Shown here piece after piece: positions 37,583 through 49,600 of a DNA stretch of 64,000 bases (the stretch's first letter is position 1; every line of letters begins with the position of its first letter). The position numbers and the translations under genes are program-made. The notes under the pieces were generated by a model. That model was given only the letters and a program-made list of their open reading frames with translations. It had not been told where the DNA came from and did no database searches. The DNA comes from Labilithrix sp. (GTDB taxonomy: Bacteria; Myxococcota_A; Polyangia; Polyangiales; Polyangiaceae), in assembly GCA_019637195.1 (NCBI GenBank), contig JAHBWA010000003.1, forward strand, positions 84,667 through 148,666. The letters run 5' to 3'.

Positions 37583-38716
37583 TCAGAGCGAGAGCTCGTA
37601 GAGCTTCACCAGGTCGTCGCCCGTGCACGGGCGCGGGTTCGAGCGGTGGCACGCGTCCTCGAGCGCCTTGTCGGCGAGCTTCGGGATGTCGGCCTTGGTC
37701 ACGCCCTCCGCGGCGAGCCCGCTCGGGAGCCCGATCTTCTCGCGGAGCGCGCGGAGCGCGTTGGAGAGGCTCGTCGCCTGGAGGTCGAGGACGCGGCGGA
37801 CGCGCTCGACGCGGTCGGGGACCGCCGCGTTGTTGAAGTCGACGACCGCCGGCAGGCAGAGCGCGTTGGCGAGCCCGTGGTGAAGGTTCTTCTCGCTCGA
37901 GAGCGGGTGCGCGAGCGAGTGACAGACGCCGAGCCCCTTCTGGAAGGCGACCGCGCCCATCATCGCGGCCTTCATCATGGCGCCGCGCGCGGCGAGGTCG
38001 GCGCCGGCCTCGACCGCGCGCGCGAGGCTCTTCGCGCACAGCTCGACGCCCATGAGGGCGATCCCGTCGGCCATCGGATGATCGCCGAGCGACAGGTACG
38101 CCTCGATGCAGTGGGTGAGCGCGTCGAAGCCCGTCGCCGCCGTCACGCGCGGCGGCATCGAGACGGTGAGCTCGGGATCGAGGATCGCCGCCTTCGCCAT
38201 CAGGTGCGGGCTGAAGATGACGGTCTTGCGACCGGTCGCGGCGAGCGTGACGACGCCCGAGCGGCCGACCTCGCTGCCGGTGCCGGCCGTCGTGGGCACG
38301 TTGATGATCGGCGGGACGTTCGACGTGATGTGAGCGTCGCCGCCGATCGCGTCGTCGTACTCCTCGAGCGGGCGCTCGTGCGTCGTCTTGAGCGCGATCA
38401 GCTTGCCGGCGTCGAGCGGCGAGCCGCCGCCGACCGAGACGACGACGTCGGCGCCGTGCGACCGGAACGCCGCCACGCCGTCGGTCACGTTCTGGAGGAC
38501 GGGGTTCGGATCGACCCTGTCGAAGACGAGCGCAGGGACGCCGGCGTCCTCGAGCACCTTGCGAACCCGCTCGGCGATCTGCGCCTTCACGACGCCGGGA
38601 TCGCACACGACGAGCGCGCGCGTGCCGGACGCTCGCCGGACGTGATCGCCCAGCTTGGAGATGGCCCCGTTGCCGAAGACGACGGTGGTGGGAAAGCTCC
38701 AGGTGACGATGGACAT
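37583..38716 (-). CDS. Iron-containing alcohol dehydrogenase
   Basis: This 377-residue group III Fe-ADH has the NAD-binding GGGSPLDAGK motif (about 95-104), TTAGTGSEV, and the metal ligands including GFDALTHCIEAYLS and CHSLAHPLSSEKNLHHG. A good ribosome site (AGGAG) lies 6 bases upstream of the ATG. It oxidises or reduces an alcohol/aldehyde with NAD(P). It lies 148 bases downstream of a PuuA-like glutamine synthetase on the same strand; together they may act in amine or amino-alcohol catabolism (inferred). Confidence 0.93.
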   Translation of the reverse strand: MSIVTWSFPTTVVFGNGAISKLGDHVRRASGTRALVVCDPGVVKAQIAERVRKVLEDAGVPALVFDRVDPNPVLQNVTDGVAAFRSHGADVVVSVGGGSPLDAGKLIALKTTHERPLEEYDDAIGGDAHITSNVPPIINVPTTAGTGSEVGRSGVVTLAATGRKTVIFSPHLMAKAAILDPELTVSMPPRVTAATGFDALTHCIEAYLSLGDHPMADGIALMGVELCAKSLARAVEAGADLAARGAMMKAAMMGAVAFQKGLGVCHSLAHPLSSEKNLHHGLANALCLPAVVDFNNAAVPDRVERVRRVLDLQATSLSNALRALREKIGLPSGLAAEGVTKADIPKLADKALEDACHRSNPRPCTGDDLVKLYELSL

Positions 38717-38864
38717 GAACGACTCCTGAGGACCGGCGCGCGCGGCGCGCGGACGAGACGACCAGTCGGAACAGCCTGCTTGTGCGCGAGGTTAGACCGC
38801 CGCGTCGGCGGTTGCCAGCCGCGAGAGGGGACGCGCGCCGGGGGCTCGAGCTGAGCCGGGCTCC

Positions 38865-40241
38865 CTAGATCGACTCGAAATAGCGCCGGAGCTCCCAGTC
38901 CGTCACGGCCCGGTCGAACTGGCGGACCTCCCAGTCGCGCGTACGGACGTAGTGGTCGACGAACGCCTCGCCGAGGACCGCGCGGGCGCGCTGGCTCGCG
39001 GCGAGCGCCGTCGTGGCCTCCCGGAGGGTCCGCGGAAGCCCCGGCAGAGAGTCCCCGGAGGACGCGTCCCCGCTCGCGGCGGGGGGCGGCTCGACCTCGT
39101 GGTCGATCCCCCAGAGCCCCGACGCGAGGCACGCCGCCATCGCGACGTACGGGTTGATGTCCGCCGCGGTCTGCCGGTACTCGACGCGCATAGAGCTCGG
39201 GCCGCCCGGGATCACGCGGATCGCGCAGGTGCGGTTCTCGACGCCCCACGACGCCGTCAGCGGCGCCCACACGCCCGGGACGTAGCGCTTGTACGCGTTG
39301 ACGGTCGGCGAATAGAGCGCCGTCAGCTCGGACATGAGCTCGAGCTGACCCCCGACGAAGTGGCGCCCCTTCGTCGAGAGCTTGCCCTCCGCGTGGGCAT
39401 CGAAGAACACGTTGCGCGGCGCCGCGCCGGGCTGCGCCACGCTCCAGAGCGACTGATGCAGGTGGCCGCTCGAGCCCGGCATGTCGTGGCTCCACTTCGC
39501 CATGAACGTCACCGCGAGGCCGTGACGAGCGGCGAGGCTCTTCATCTGCGTCTTGAAGAGGGCCGCCTTGTCGGCGGCGCGGAGGGCCTCGTCGTAGCGG
39601 ATCGCGACCTCGTAGACGCCCGGCCCGGTCTCGGTGTGGAGCGCCTCGAGGTCGATGTCGAACGCCGACATCTCGTCGAGGATCGCGTGGCAAAAGGCGC
39701 GGTTCTGCTCCTCGCGCAGCCACGAGTAGCCGAACATCCCGGGAGAGAGCGGCGTGAGGTCGCGGAAGCCCTTCTGGTGGAGCGACTCGACGTTCTCCTT
39801 GAAGACCCAGAACTCGAGCTCCGCGCCGAACGTCGCCTGGTAGCCCTTCTTCGCGGCGTCGGCGAGGACGCGCTTCAAGAGCGAGCGGGGGCACGCGGGG
39901 TGCCCGCGGAAGCCGCTCCCGTCCTTCTCGACGAAGTCTACGAGGAACGCAGCCGTGTCCGGCTCGGCCGGTAGGACGCGGAACGTGTCGAGATCGATGA
40001 TCGCGTGGGCGTCGGGGTAGCCCGAGTGCCAGCCGGTGACCTTGGCGTTGTCGTAGAGGACGTCGGCGATGTCCCAGCCGAAGATGACGTCACAGAAGCC
40101 GAAGCCGGGCTCGGCGACGCTCCAGAACTTCTCGAGCGAGACGTACTTGCCGCGCAAGACGCCGTCGACGTCGAAGCCCCCCACCTTGACCTTCTTGATC
40201 TTCCGCTCGTCGAACTTCTGCTTGAGGGTCGCGAGATCCAT
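38865..40241 (-). CDS. Glutamine synthetase family protein (PuuA-like)
   Basis: This 458-residue protein has the glutamine synthetase catalytic domain: AELEFWVFKEN, the KWSHDMPGSSGHLHQSLW region with the ATP/glutamate-binding His, and NRTCAIRVIPGG. It lacks the adenylylation-loop context of GlnA I. The N-terminal GGFDVDGVLRGKYVS and the length fit gamma-glutamyl-amine ligases (PuuA/GlnA3-type) rather than central ammonia assimilation. The likely reaction is ATP-dependent gamma-glutamylation of an amine. The Fe-ADH follows. Confidence 0.88.
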   Translation of the reverse strand: MDLATLKQKFDERKIKKVKVGGFDVDGVLRGKYVSLEKFWSVAEPGFGFCDVIFGWDIADVLYDNAKVTGWHSGYPDAHAIIDLDTFRVLPAEPDTAAFLVDFVEKDGSGFRGHPACPRSLLKRVLADAAKKGYQATFGAELEFWVFKENVESLHQKGFRDLTPLSPGMFGYSWLREEQNRAFCHAILDEMSAFDIDLEALHTETGPGVYEVAIRYDEALRAADKAALFKTQMKSLAARHGLAVTFMAKWSHDMPGSSGHLHQSLWSVAQPGAAPRNVFFDAHAEGKLSTKGRHFVGGQLELMSELTALYSPTVNAYKRYVPGVWAPLTASWGVENRTCAIRVIPGGPSSMRVEYRQTAADINPYVAMAACLASGLWGIDHEVEPPPAASGDASSGDSLPGLPRTLREATTALAASQRARAVLGEAFVDHYVRTRDWEVRQFDRAVTDWELRRYFESI

Positions 40242-40322
40242 GGCTGGAAACGCTACAGCGCCGCGCCGAACGCGTCATCCAGACTATCGCCCGGGCGCGG
40301 TTGGCCGTCGAGGAGAGGGCGA

Positions 40323-41417
40323 TCAGTGGCGCTCGAAGGCGGCGACGAGCTCGGCGCAGATCAGGATGACGATCGTGAGCTCGAGGATCTGGGCGCGCGA
40401 CACCTCGACCTCCCCCTTGAGCAGCTCGTAGGCGCGACCGACCAGCCCGAGCTTCGTCTCGACGCTCTCGCGCCAGTGCGGCACGCGGAAGCGATTGATC
40501 GCCGCGAGGTAGACGCGCGCGAGGTAGACGTCGCCGACCGACTTGATCGCGTTGTCGACGCGCTCGGTGAACTCCGTAAGCTCCATGAAGCTCCGGAGGA
40601 CCTGGCGCGTGAGCGCGCCGAACGGGCTCCTGAGGATGCGCGGCGCGCGCCCGACGAGCTCGTAGACGCGCGCGAGCTCGCGATCGAGCAGGCCGTCGTA
40701 GTACCGGAACTCGAGGAGCTGACAGGTGGCGAGCTCGAGGACGTGCGGGACGACGCGCGAGCCGCTCGGCTCGACGACGAGCGCGCTGTTCCAGTCGATG
40801 AGGACGAGATCGTCCGTGAGGTAGGAGAACCCGTTGCGGAGCACGTCCTGGCGCGTGGCCACGCTGAGCGGCTTGTCGCTGGTCTCGCCGAGGAGCAGCT
40901 TGGCGACGGCCTCCGAGTCGACGAGCGCGTCGACGCCCGCGCCGGCGAGCTCTTCGACGAAGACGATCGTGTAGCTCTCGGTCTCGTGCCACCCGTGAGG
41001 TCGCTCGATGCTGGTCGCGAGCTCGCGGACGATCTCCTCGAGGTGCTGCGCGCCGCGAGCGTCGAGCGCGGCCGAGTCGTAGATGGCCCCGCAGAGCGGC
41101 GCGAGCGACGCGAGCGGCGTGCCCGGCTCGAGCCGGATCTCGTAGAGGACGGAGACGACCCCGAAATGGAAGATGCGCGCCGACACGCGCGCCTCGAGGG
41201 GGCGGTCGATCCCCGGGATGACGAGCTCGCACGACGCGAGCGAGATCTCCACCGCGGGGACCGCGATCACGAGCCCCTCGGCGAGCGGTCCGCCGAGCTC
41301 GACGCGCTTGGCCGACGGGACGATCCGCTCGGCGACGTCGAGCATGATGGTGTCGCCGGCGTCGAAGACGCGGTAGGCGAGGAGCGAGCCTCGGGCGACG
41401 AGAGGGACGGGGATCAC
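40323..41417 (-). CDS. DUF155 / RMND1-like protein
   Basis: This 364-residue protein has the DUF155 (RMD1/YagE) pattern: a mixed first half, then HVLELATCQLLEFRYYDGLLDRELARVYEL, TERVDNAIKSVGDVYLARVYLAA with RFRVPHWRESVETKL, and a C-terminal hydrophobic segment (about 340-358, ILELTIVILICAELVAAF) that anchors it to the membrane. Eukaryotic relatives are mitochondrial; the bacterial role is unknown. It is transcribed alone. Confidence 0.8.
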   Translation of the reverse strand: MIPVPLVARGSLLAYRVFDAGDTIMLDVAERIVPSAKRVELGGPLAEGLVIAVPAVEISLASCELVIPGIDRPLEARVSARIFHFGVVSVLYEIRLEPGTPLASLAPLCGAIYDSAALDARGAQHLEEIVRELATSIERPHGWHETESYTIVFVEELAGAGVDALVDSEAVAKLLLGETSDKPLSVATRQDVLRNGFSYLTDDLVLIDWNSALVVEPSGSRVVPHVLELATCQLLEFRYYDGLLDRELARVYELVGRAPRILRSPFGALTRQVLRSFMELTEFTERVDNAIKSVGDVYLARVYLAAINRFRVPHWRESVETKLGLVGRAYELLKGEVEVSRAQILELTIVILICAELVAAFERH

Positions 41418-41478
41418 GGCGAGCCGACCGAGTATCCCGCGTTCGCGCGGGCGCGCGGAGAGGCGGCTCGACGCTGCG

Positions 41479-43350
41479 TCAGGGCGCCAGATCGCGCACG
41501 TCGATCGGTCCCTTGGTCGTCACGATGCGGCGGACCAGCGCTGCGCCGACGGCGTCGTCCGGCGAGAACGCGCGGAGATCGTCGAGCGCGCGAGAGAGGA
41601 GCTCGCGCTCGCCGGTCGCGGCCATGCCGATCGCGCGGGCGCGGAGGAGCGTCGCGGTGGCCGACGCGAGCTCGGCGTCCTTGCGCGCGACGGCGACGCG
41701 GACGAGGCGCTCCTTCGACGGGAGAAAGGCGTCCAGCGCCTTCTTGCGCTCGCTCGCGCCGCGCGGCTCCGGCTCGAACCGGGCCGAGAGTCCGAGCGGG
41801 ACGAGGTGCCGTGAGAGCGCGCGGTCCCAGCGCGGATCGAAGCTGGCGAGCACCGCGCGCTCGGCGCCGAGCTGCGCGAGCGACAGCTCCTCGGGTCGGA
41901 TCCCCAGCGCCATGTCGCGGTAGAGCGGCGCCAGCTTCGGCTCGGCGAGCAGCGCGCGCTGTCCCTCGCGGCCCTGGACGTCGTACGCCGGGACGACGAG
42001 GAGGTCGCCGCGCATCTGCCCGGTCGCGCGGGCGCTCGCGATCCGGCGCATCGTCCCGCGATCGGCGACGAGCACCACGGAGGCGGGCGGAGCCCCGCCC
42101 CACGCGACGTCGTTCCAGATCGCCGAGGCGTGGGTCGCGCGGGCGTCGCGCCTCGTCGCCGTCTCGTCGATCGATCGGACCGGCAGGACGAGCTCGAGCA
42201 CGACCACCAGCGCGGCGCTCGCCTCGGCGAACGGGACGCGCGCGCGCGCGATCGCGAGCACGACCGCGCCGAGCAGCGCCGCGCCGAGGACGAACGCGGC
42301 GAGCAACGCGACGAGCACGACGGGCGCGAAGCGCGTCGGGCCCGACGGGACGTGCAGACGGAGCGCGAGCGCGCCGACGCCCACGACGAGCGCGAGCGGG
42401 AGCGCCGTCCTCCGCGCGCGCGCGGCGAGCAGCGCGAGCAGCGCGCCGCCGGCGCACACGACGGAGAGGAACGTGCCGACCTCGGCGAGCGCGAACGAAA
42501 GCGGGCCATGCGCGCCGCCCGCCTCGACGAGCATGAAGGTCGGAGGCGCCAGCGCGATCTCGGGTGGGCGGCGGGCGAGCCCGACGCCCAGCGCCAGCGG
42601 AGTGAGGCCGAGCGCGAACGCCAGAGCGCCCTGGACCAAGGCGGCGCGCTCCCAGCGACGCGCCCCCTCCCTCCGCGCCTGCCGGAGCGCGACGGCGGCG
42701 CGGGGCCCGAGGGCCGCGAGGGTCGCGAGCAGGACGAAGGGCTCGTAGCTCGCGGCGAGGCCGACGACGAGCAGCGCCTGCGGGATCCACGGCGCAGCGG
42801 GCCGCGCGCCGGCCGTCGAGGCTGGCTCGGCCTCGGGCTCCGCCGAGCCGAGCCGGAGGGCGAGAAGGACGAGCAGCGCGCCGGTCACCGCGCCGCCCGG
42901 CGCCGCCGCCTCCGACTGCCAGACGGGCGCGAGGAGCGCCGTGAGCACCGCCGCGGCGGCCACCGCCGAGAGCAGCCGCGGAGACGCCTCGACGCTCGAA
43001 CGATGCGCCGCGCGCCCGCCGGAGAGCCTGGCGGCGACGCGATCGAGGGCTTCAGGCACCACCTTCACGAGCTCGCGGGCCAGATCGAACGCCAGCGCAG
43101 CGCAGACCCCCGCGACGAGCGCGCTGGCCAGGCCGCCTCGCAGCGCGCGGGTGCCGATCGGGAGGAGCAACGCGGGCGAAGCGACGACCAGGTCCAGCGC
43201 CCGGAACGCGCCGGTGAAGCCTGCGCCGACCGTTCGCACGACCTCCGGATCGTGCGCCGCGGTCGCCGAGGACGTCGCGCCTGCGGCCGCGAGCGCCGAG
43301 GCGATGCCCGCGGAGAGCGCGCGGAGCGCGGCGTCGAACCTGCTCTTCAT
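41479..43350 (-). CDS. Large polytopic membrane protein with soluble C-terminus
   Basis: The start is placed at ATG 43350 (MKSRFDAALRALSAG), giving 623 residues; longer frames run into the aspS leader and are not protein-like. About ten to twelve Ala/Leu/Val-rich membrane segments fill the first 400 residues. The last 210 are soluble, with a Rossmann-like stretch (SVVLVADRGTMRRIASARATG). The layout resembles DUF2723/mannosyltransferase-type proteins, but no motif is decisive. It is divergent from aspS. Confidence 0.6.
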   Translation of the reverse strand: MKSRFDAALRALSAGIASALAAAGATSSATAAHDPEVVRTVGAGFTGAFRALDLVVASPALLLPIGTRALRGGLASALVAGVCAALAFDLARELVKVVPEALDRVAARLSGGRAAHRSSVEASPRLLSAVAAAAVLTALLAPVWQSEAAAPGGAVTGALLVLLALRLGSAEPEAEPASTAGARPAAPWIPQALLVVGLAASYEPFVLLATLAALGPRAAVALRQARREGARRWERAALVQGALAFALGLTPLALGVGLARRPPEIALAPPTFMLVEAGGAHGPLSFALAEVGTFLSVVCAGGALLALLAARARRTALPLALVVGVGALALRLHVPSGPTRFAPVVLVALLAAFVLGAALLGAVVLAIARARVPFAEASAALVVVLELVLPVRSIDETATRRDARATHASAIWNDVAWGGAPPASVVLVADRGTMRRIASARATGQMRGDLLVVPAYDVQGREGQRALLAEPKLAPLYRDMALGIRPEELSLAQLGAERAVLASFDPRWDRALSRHLVPLGLSARFEPEPRGASERKKALDAFLPSKERLVRVAVARKDAELASATATLLRARAIGMAATGERELLSRALDDLRAFSPDDAVGAALVRRIVTTKGPIDVRDLAP

Positions 43351-43425
43351 CGTGGCCGTCACTTGGTCTACCCTGACCGGCCCTGGCTTTCCCAGTTTGA
43401 AGCCGATCGGAGGCACCGCCTCCCT

Positions 43426-43430
43426 AGGAG
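43426..43430 (+). promoter_or_regulatory. Ribosome binding site deciding the aspS start
   Basis: AGGAG lies 8 bases before GTG 43439. It selects this GTG over several upstream in-frame starts whose translation is not AspRS-like. Confidence 0.75.
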
Positions 43431-43438
43431 AACACACC

Positions 43439-45322
<1,884 letters not shown>

Positions 45323-45337
45323 CGCGCGCCAGACCGC

Positions 45338-46150
45338 TCACGCCTCGTCGGGATCGACGCCCAGCTCTCGAAGTCGGCGGGCGAGGCGCTCGGCGCGCTG
45401 CTCGGCCTCTTCCTTGCTGCGCTCGGCCTCTTCCTTGCTGCGCTCGGCCTCTTCCTTGCTGCGCTCGGCCTCTTCTTTCCTCGCCGTGAGCTCGTCCATC
45501 ATCGTCTCGAGGCGGCCCACGAGCTCGGCCGCTTCGAGCAGCGGCGCCGAGCCGTGATAGAAGCGCACGCGCCCACCTTCGAGCGCCAGATCGAGCCCGA
45601 GCACCGAGGACGGCCAGCGCCCCTGCTGCGGCGCGATCGCCCGGTAGCGGCGGCTCTCCTCATCGAGCCGATAGCCGAGCAATCGCGCCGACCTGGCGTT
45701 CAGGACGAAGTACTCCGGGATGCCGAGGCGCGCGAACCGCTCGACGTTCTCTTCGAGGTCCTTCTTGGCGTCGCCGCCGAGCGTGACCTCGAACGCGAAG
45801 TCGAGGCCTCGCTCTTCCTGAGCCACGACCCACCGGTCCCGCTCGTGCGGCTCCACGTCGAGGACCGCGATCACGTCCGGCGCGAACATGCGCTCTCCCG
45901 GGTAGTAGATCGGCAGCTCGGAGGAGAGATAGACGCGGCGCCGGATCCGCCGAAAGAACTCGCCGAGCGCGTCGATCGCGCTCTGCTTGGGGCGGCGGTG
46001 TCGGTCCCCCTCCGGCGGAGAGGCGCGCGGGTACTCGCTCGGGAGCGCCGCGCAGATCCGCGCCCGCTCCGCGGCGTCGAGGGTCGCCCAGAGCTCGAGC
46101 GAGGGCGCGCGGGGATCGTCCATGTCGAGCTCCCAGCGCTTCCGCAGCAT
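45338..46150 (-). CDS. Uma2-family (DUF820) protein with coiled-coil repeat tail
   Basis: This 270-residue protein has an Uma2 core at about 50-190 (YYPGERMFAPDVIAVLDVEPH, DFAFEVTLGGDAKKDLEENVERFARLGIPEYFVLN) followed by a charged helix made of 7-residue repeats (EEAERSK, about four copies), then the coiled-coil end. The repeat matches 21-base tandem DNA units at 45401-45479. It is convergent with aspS, 15 bases away. Activity as a nuclease is suspected only from the fold. Confidence 0.85.
   Translation of the reverse strand: MLRKRWELDMDDPRAPSLELWATLDAAERARICAALPSEYPRASPPEGDRHRRPKQSAIDALGEFFRRIRRRVYLSSELPIYYPGERMFAPDVIAVLDVEPHERDRWVVAQEERGLDFAFEVTLGGDAKKDLEENVERFARLGIPEYFVLNARSARLLGYRLDEESRRYRAIAPQQGRWPSSVLGLDLALEGGRVRFYHGSAPLLEAAELVGRLETMMDELTARKEEAERSKEEAERSKEEAERSKEEAEQRAERLARRLRELGVDPDEA
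45401..45479. repeat. 21-bp tandem repeats inside the Uma2 gene
   Basis: Three full units of CTCGGCCTCTTCCTTGCTGC(G) and a partial fourth encode the EEAERSK heptads on the minus strand. Near-identical codons suggest recent expansion and likely length variation between strains. Confidence 0.85.
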
Positions 46151-46220
46151 CCCGAGAGCCTAGCATCGGGGACCGTGGCGCGCCGGCTACGGCGCCGGAG
46201 CGGCGTCGGGCGTCGACGCG

Positions 46221-46694
46221 TCAGGGGACGACGACCTCGGGCGGGGCCGTGGTCGTCGGGACGTACTCCTTGTAGAGCGCGTTGGTCGCAGCGTCGCGGA
46301 CGCGCCACGGGTGCGTGAGGAACGTCCGCTGCACGCGCGCCTGCCCCGGACCGAGCACGTCGTAGGCGACCTCGTTGCAGCCGTAGTCGACCCAGAAGAG
46401 GCGTACCGACCGATCCGTGAACGCGTTGCGGAACGGGAGGTTGACCGCCTGGGCGCTCTCCTGCGAGCACACGCTCGCGGGCTCGAGCGTCGGCGCCGGC
46501 GCGGGCTGGCCGGACGATCCCGACGAGCCTCCGCCGCCGGAGGCGCCCGAGCTGCTCGCCCCCGAAGAGCCCTCGCTCGAGTCGGTCGTGGGGTTCGGGT
46601 CGCCTTCGAGACAGCCAGTGAGGACGAGCGCGGCGACGAGCGACGCGCGCGCGCCCCAGGACGAAGACCACGAACGACGCGGACCGCGCGGCAT
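46221..46694 (-). CDS. Lipoprotein with VHL-beta-like domain
   Basis: This 157-residue protein has a lipoprotein signal (ASLVAALVLTGC, Cys at 28), a Ser/Gly/Pro linker (about 35-70) and a C-terminal domain of about 75 residues. It reads LPFRNAFTDRSVRLFWVDYG, then YDVLGPGQARVQRTFLTHPW and RVRDAATNALYKEYVP. That spacing (N-x-S/D, L-x-W-x-D, Y-x-L-x-P-G, T-x-x-x-H-P-W-x-x-x-D) matches the beta domain of the von Hippel-Lindau protein. Its start touches the CHAT gene stop (TGATG), so it is the last gene of that operon. Exported to the envelope by its signal; role unknown. Confidence 0.78.
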   Translation of the reverse strand: MPRGPRRSWSSSWGARASLVAALVLTGCLEGDPNPTTDSSEGSSGASSSGASGGGGSSGSSGQPAPAPTLEPASVCSQESAQAVNLPFRNAFTDRSVRLFWVDYGCNEVAYDVLGPGQARVQRTFLTHPWRVRDAATNALYKEYVPTTTAPPEVVVP

Positions 46695-49600
46695 CAGAAC
46701 GACCCTCCGAACGCGAACGAGGCGAGCGTCGAGACCTGCCGGCGCGCGCTCGCGCGGGCCTCGTCGCCGTCGAGCGAGACCGTCACCGGCATCTTCAGCT
46801 CCTCGAGCCCGACCCGGAAGACGATGCCGTCGAGATCGAGCGACACGTCCACGCCGGCGATCTCCTGGTCGACGATCCACTTGCCGTACTGCCCACGGAC
46901 GCCGAGCAGCGTGTCGTCGCTCGCGCGGATCCCGAGGAGCGCGATCGCCGGCATCGTCACCCCGTAGGTGCGCGCGTCGCCGAGGACGAACGTGTTGTAG
47001 GTCGCGTTTCCGCCCGCGAAGACCTGGAAGCTCGACCCCCGGTAGCCGAGCGCGAGCTCGTAGCCGCCGCGGAGCCCCCCGGAGAGGCTGCCCTCCTCGG
47101 CCCCGCTCGCGTAGGTCACCGCGTCGGTCGTCCGGAGGCCGGCGAAGACCGAGCCCTGCACGGCGTCGTGCAGGCCGAAGCCGCGTCCCCCGGCGAGGAA
47201 GCTCGAGACGAGCGCGTGCTCGAGGTGAAAGCCGACGAGCCCGACGGCGCGGTCCGGCTGATCGCGCAGGTTCGTCGCCGTCATGTAGTGCGCGCCGAGG
47301 AACGCGAGGCCGCCGAAGCTCGGGTACGCGGGCTCGTAGCGGCTCGGCGTCGCCGGTCGATCCTTCCCCGGCGCGGGCGCGGGCGCTCGAAGCTCGAAGC
47401 TCATCGGCGACCACGCGCCCGAGGGGATGAACGCCGCCCAGAAGTATGGGTGCTCGGTCGCCTTGGCGGCGAGCATCGCGAGCTGCACCTTTCGAAGCGC
47501 CGCGGCGCGGCCGCTCCCGGCCTTGAGGTCGGCGTAGAACGCGATCATGAGGCTCTTCGTCGCGTCGTCGTCGACCTTCCAGAGGCTCATGAGCTGGCTC
47601 TCGGCTCCCGCCACCACGAGCGCCCGGCGGAGGCCGTAGACGCCGTCGCCGACCTGGGTCTCGCCGACGCCGGTCTCGCACGCCGAGAGGACGACGAGCC
47701 GCGTCCCGTCGAGGTTCATGCTCGACGCCTCGAGCGCCGTGAGCAGGCCGTCGGCGCTCGAGCGCTGGTTCGCCCCCGCGAGCGCGAGGCCCGAGCGGAC
47801 GAGCGGGCTCGCCGTGCGCGGCGGGGGCACCGCGGCGGGCGCGCCCGGATCGTACTCGAGCGCCCGCGTGTTCGCCGCGGCCTCTTCGCGCTCGCGCTTC
47901 AGGAAGAAGCCGTGCGTCGCGACGTGGAGGACGACGGGGCTCTCGACGCTCGCGAGCCGCGACTTCGTCGCGTCGCGCTGCGTGGCGCTCGCGGCGGCGA
48001 GGAGCTCGGCGACCGCCTTCGCCTCCACCGCCGTCCCCGGCAGCGGGGGGAAGCGCGCGCCGTCGAGGTCGCCGGCGCGCGCGCCGGTGCTCGCTCCGCC
48101 GTCGCCGTCGAAGGTGGGATCGCCGAACACCGCCGGCCGCGTGCTCGCGCGCTTCTCGGCGCTCGCCGCGGCGATGCGCAGGAGATCGCGGCCGCTCGTC
48201 ACGTAGGTGATCTCGCGCGCCTGCACGAGGAACTGCCCGCGCTCGTCCACGAGGGCCGCGAAGGGCACGAGGTTCAGGTCGTCGTCGGGCGAGATCACGA
48301 CGCGCGTGTCGCTCGGCCGGAGGTGCTTCGCTAGCGGCGCCACCAGGAGCTCGTGGACCCTCCTCGCGTGGGGCAGCACGTCGCCGCGATCGGCGAGGGT
48401 CCAGCGAAGCTTGCTGACGGCGCTGCCGATCGGGACGGCGTCGCCGAGATCGACCGCCACGGGCTCGCCGGTCCTGTGCAGCACGAACGCGACGAAGCGC
48501 ACCTCCTTCGTCGCGAACACCGGGCTCGAGGTATCGCGCGCGTGGTAGTAGACGTACTCGACGAGCGCTGTGTCCTCCGGGATCGCCGCCTGGACCGCCT
48601 CGATGGTCACCGGCTTCGACTGCGCCCGGTAGATCGGGCTCTGAGCGGCGAGCTTGTTGCCGATCTCGTCGTGCTCGGCCTCGAGCTTCGCGAGGAGCGC
48701 GGCCGGCTCTACGCCCGGGAGACCGCCGGCGCCGCGGAGACCGAGCGCGGCGATCTGGCGGCGGATCTCGAGCTGCCGCGCGGCCAGCGCCTTGTCGGCC
48801 GGCTTGTCGAAGAGCCGGACGACGCGCGCGGCCTCGGCCGAGGCGTCGAGCGCGCGGCCCTTCCGCCGGAGGATCGTCTCGAGCGCGAGGCGCACCTGGG
48901 CGCGGCCGCCGCCCTCGCCGTTGCCCCCCATCGAGAGGAGATCGTAGGCCTGGCTCGCGACGAGCCCGAGGTGGGCGCGCTTCTGCGCGTCGCCGCCCGC
49001 GGAGAGCACGCGCTCGAGGTAGCGCTCCTGCGCGTCGGCGGCCCGCTTCGCGAGCGCCGTCGCCTCCTCCTTGCGCCCTTCGGCCCAGCGCACCTGCGCG
49101 AGCTCGTGCGCGGCGGACGCGATGAAGCCCGGGTGCGTGCCGAACTGCTTCTCGACGCGCGCGAGTCGCCTCGCCGAGATCTCCCCGGCGAGCCGCGTGT
49201 CCTTCTTGGCGAGCGCCGTTCGAAGGCACGCGTCCTCGGCCTCCTCGGTGACGTCGGCGCGATTGGCGGCGGCCGCGAGGGCGCACCCCGCCTCCGCCAC
49301 CGCGTCGCCTTCGGCGTTGCGGAACTGACCGTCCAGCGCCTTCGTGAGCTCGCGCGCGACGCGGACCATTCGGAGCGGATCGACGGGTCGAAGCCCCTTC
49401 ACCATGTCCATCGCCTCACGGAGGACCGCCTCGCTCCCCGCGAGATCGCCGGTGCCGGTGAGCAGACCGGCGAGCGTGAGCAGCCGGTCGACGAGGAGCC
49501 CCGAAGCCGCGCTCGATTTCCGCGTGATCTCGACGCAGCGCCGCTGCGTCGACAGCGCCTTCGCGGTGTCGGCGCGCATCATGTAGTGCGTGGCGAGGGA

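Noticed and set aside
35753..38854. 1,033-residue + strand frame opposite GT39-like and Fe-ADH genes
   Set aside because: Composition dominated by Arg, Glu, Asp, Val; no motif; overlaps two recognisable genes on the other strand.
42941..43438. N-terminal extension of aspS
   Set aside because: The 166 extra residues are low complexity and antisense to the membrane-protein gene. The ribosome site at 43426 and AspRS homology place the start at 43439.
46221..49286. 1,021-residue minus-strand frame covering the CHAT gene
   Set aside because: Only its last 157 residues (the VHL-like lipoprotein) read as a real protein; the rest is an out-of-frame reading of the CHAT gene.
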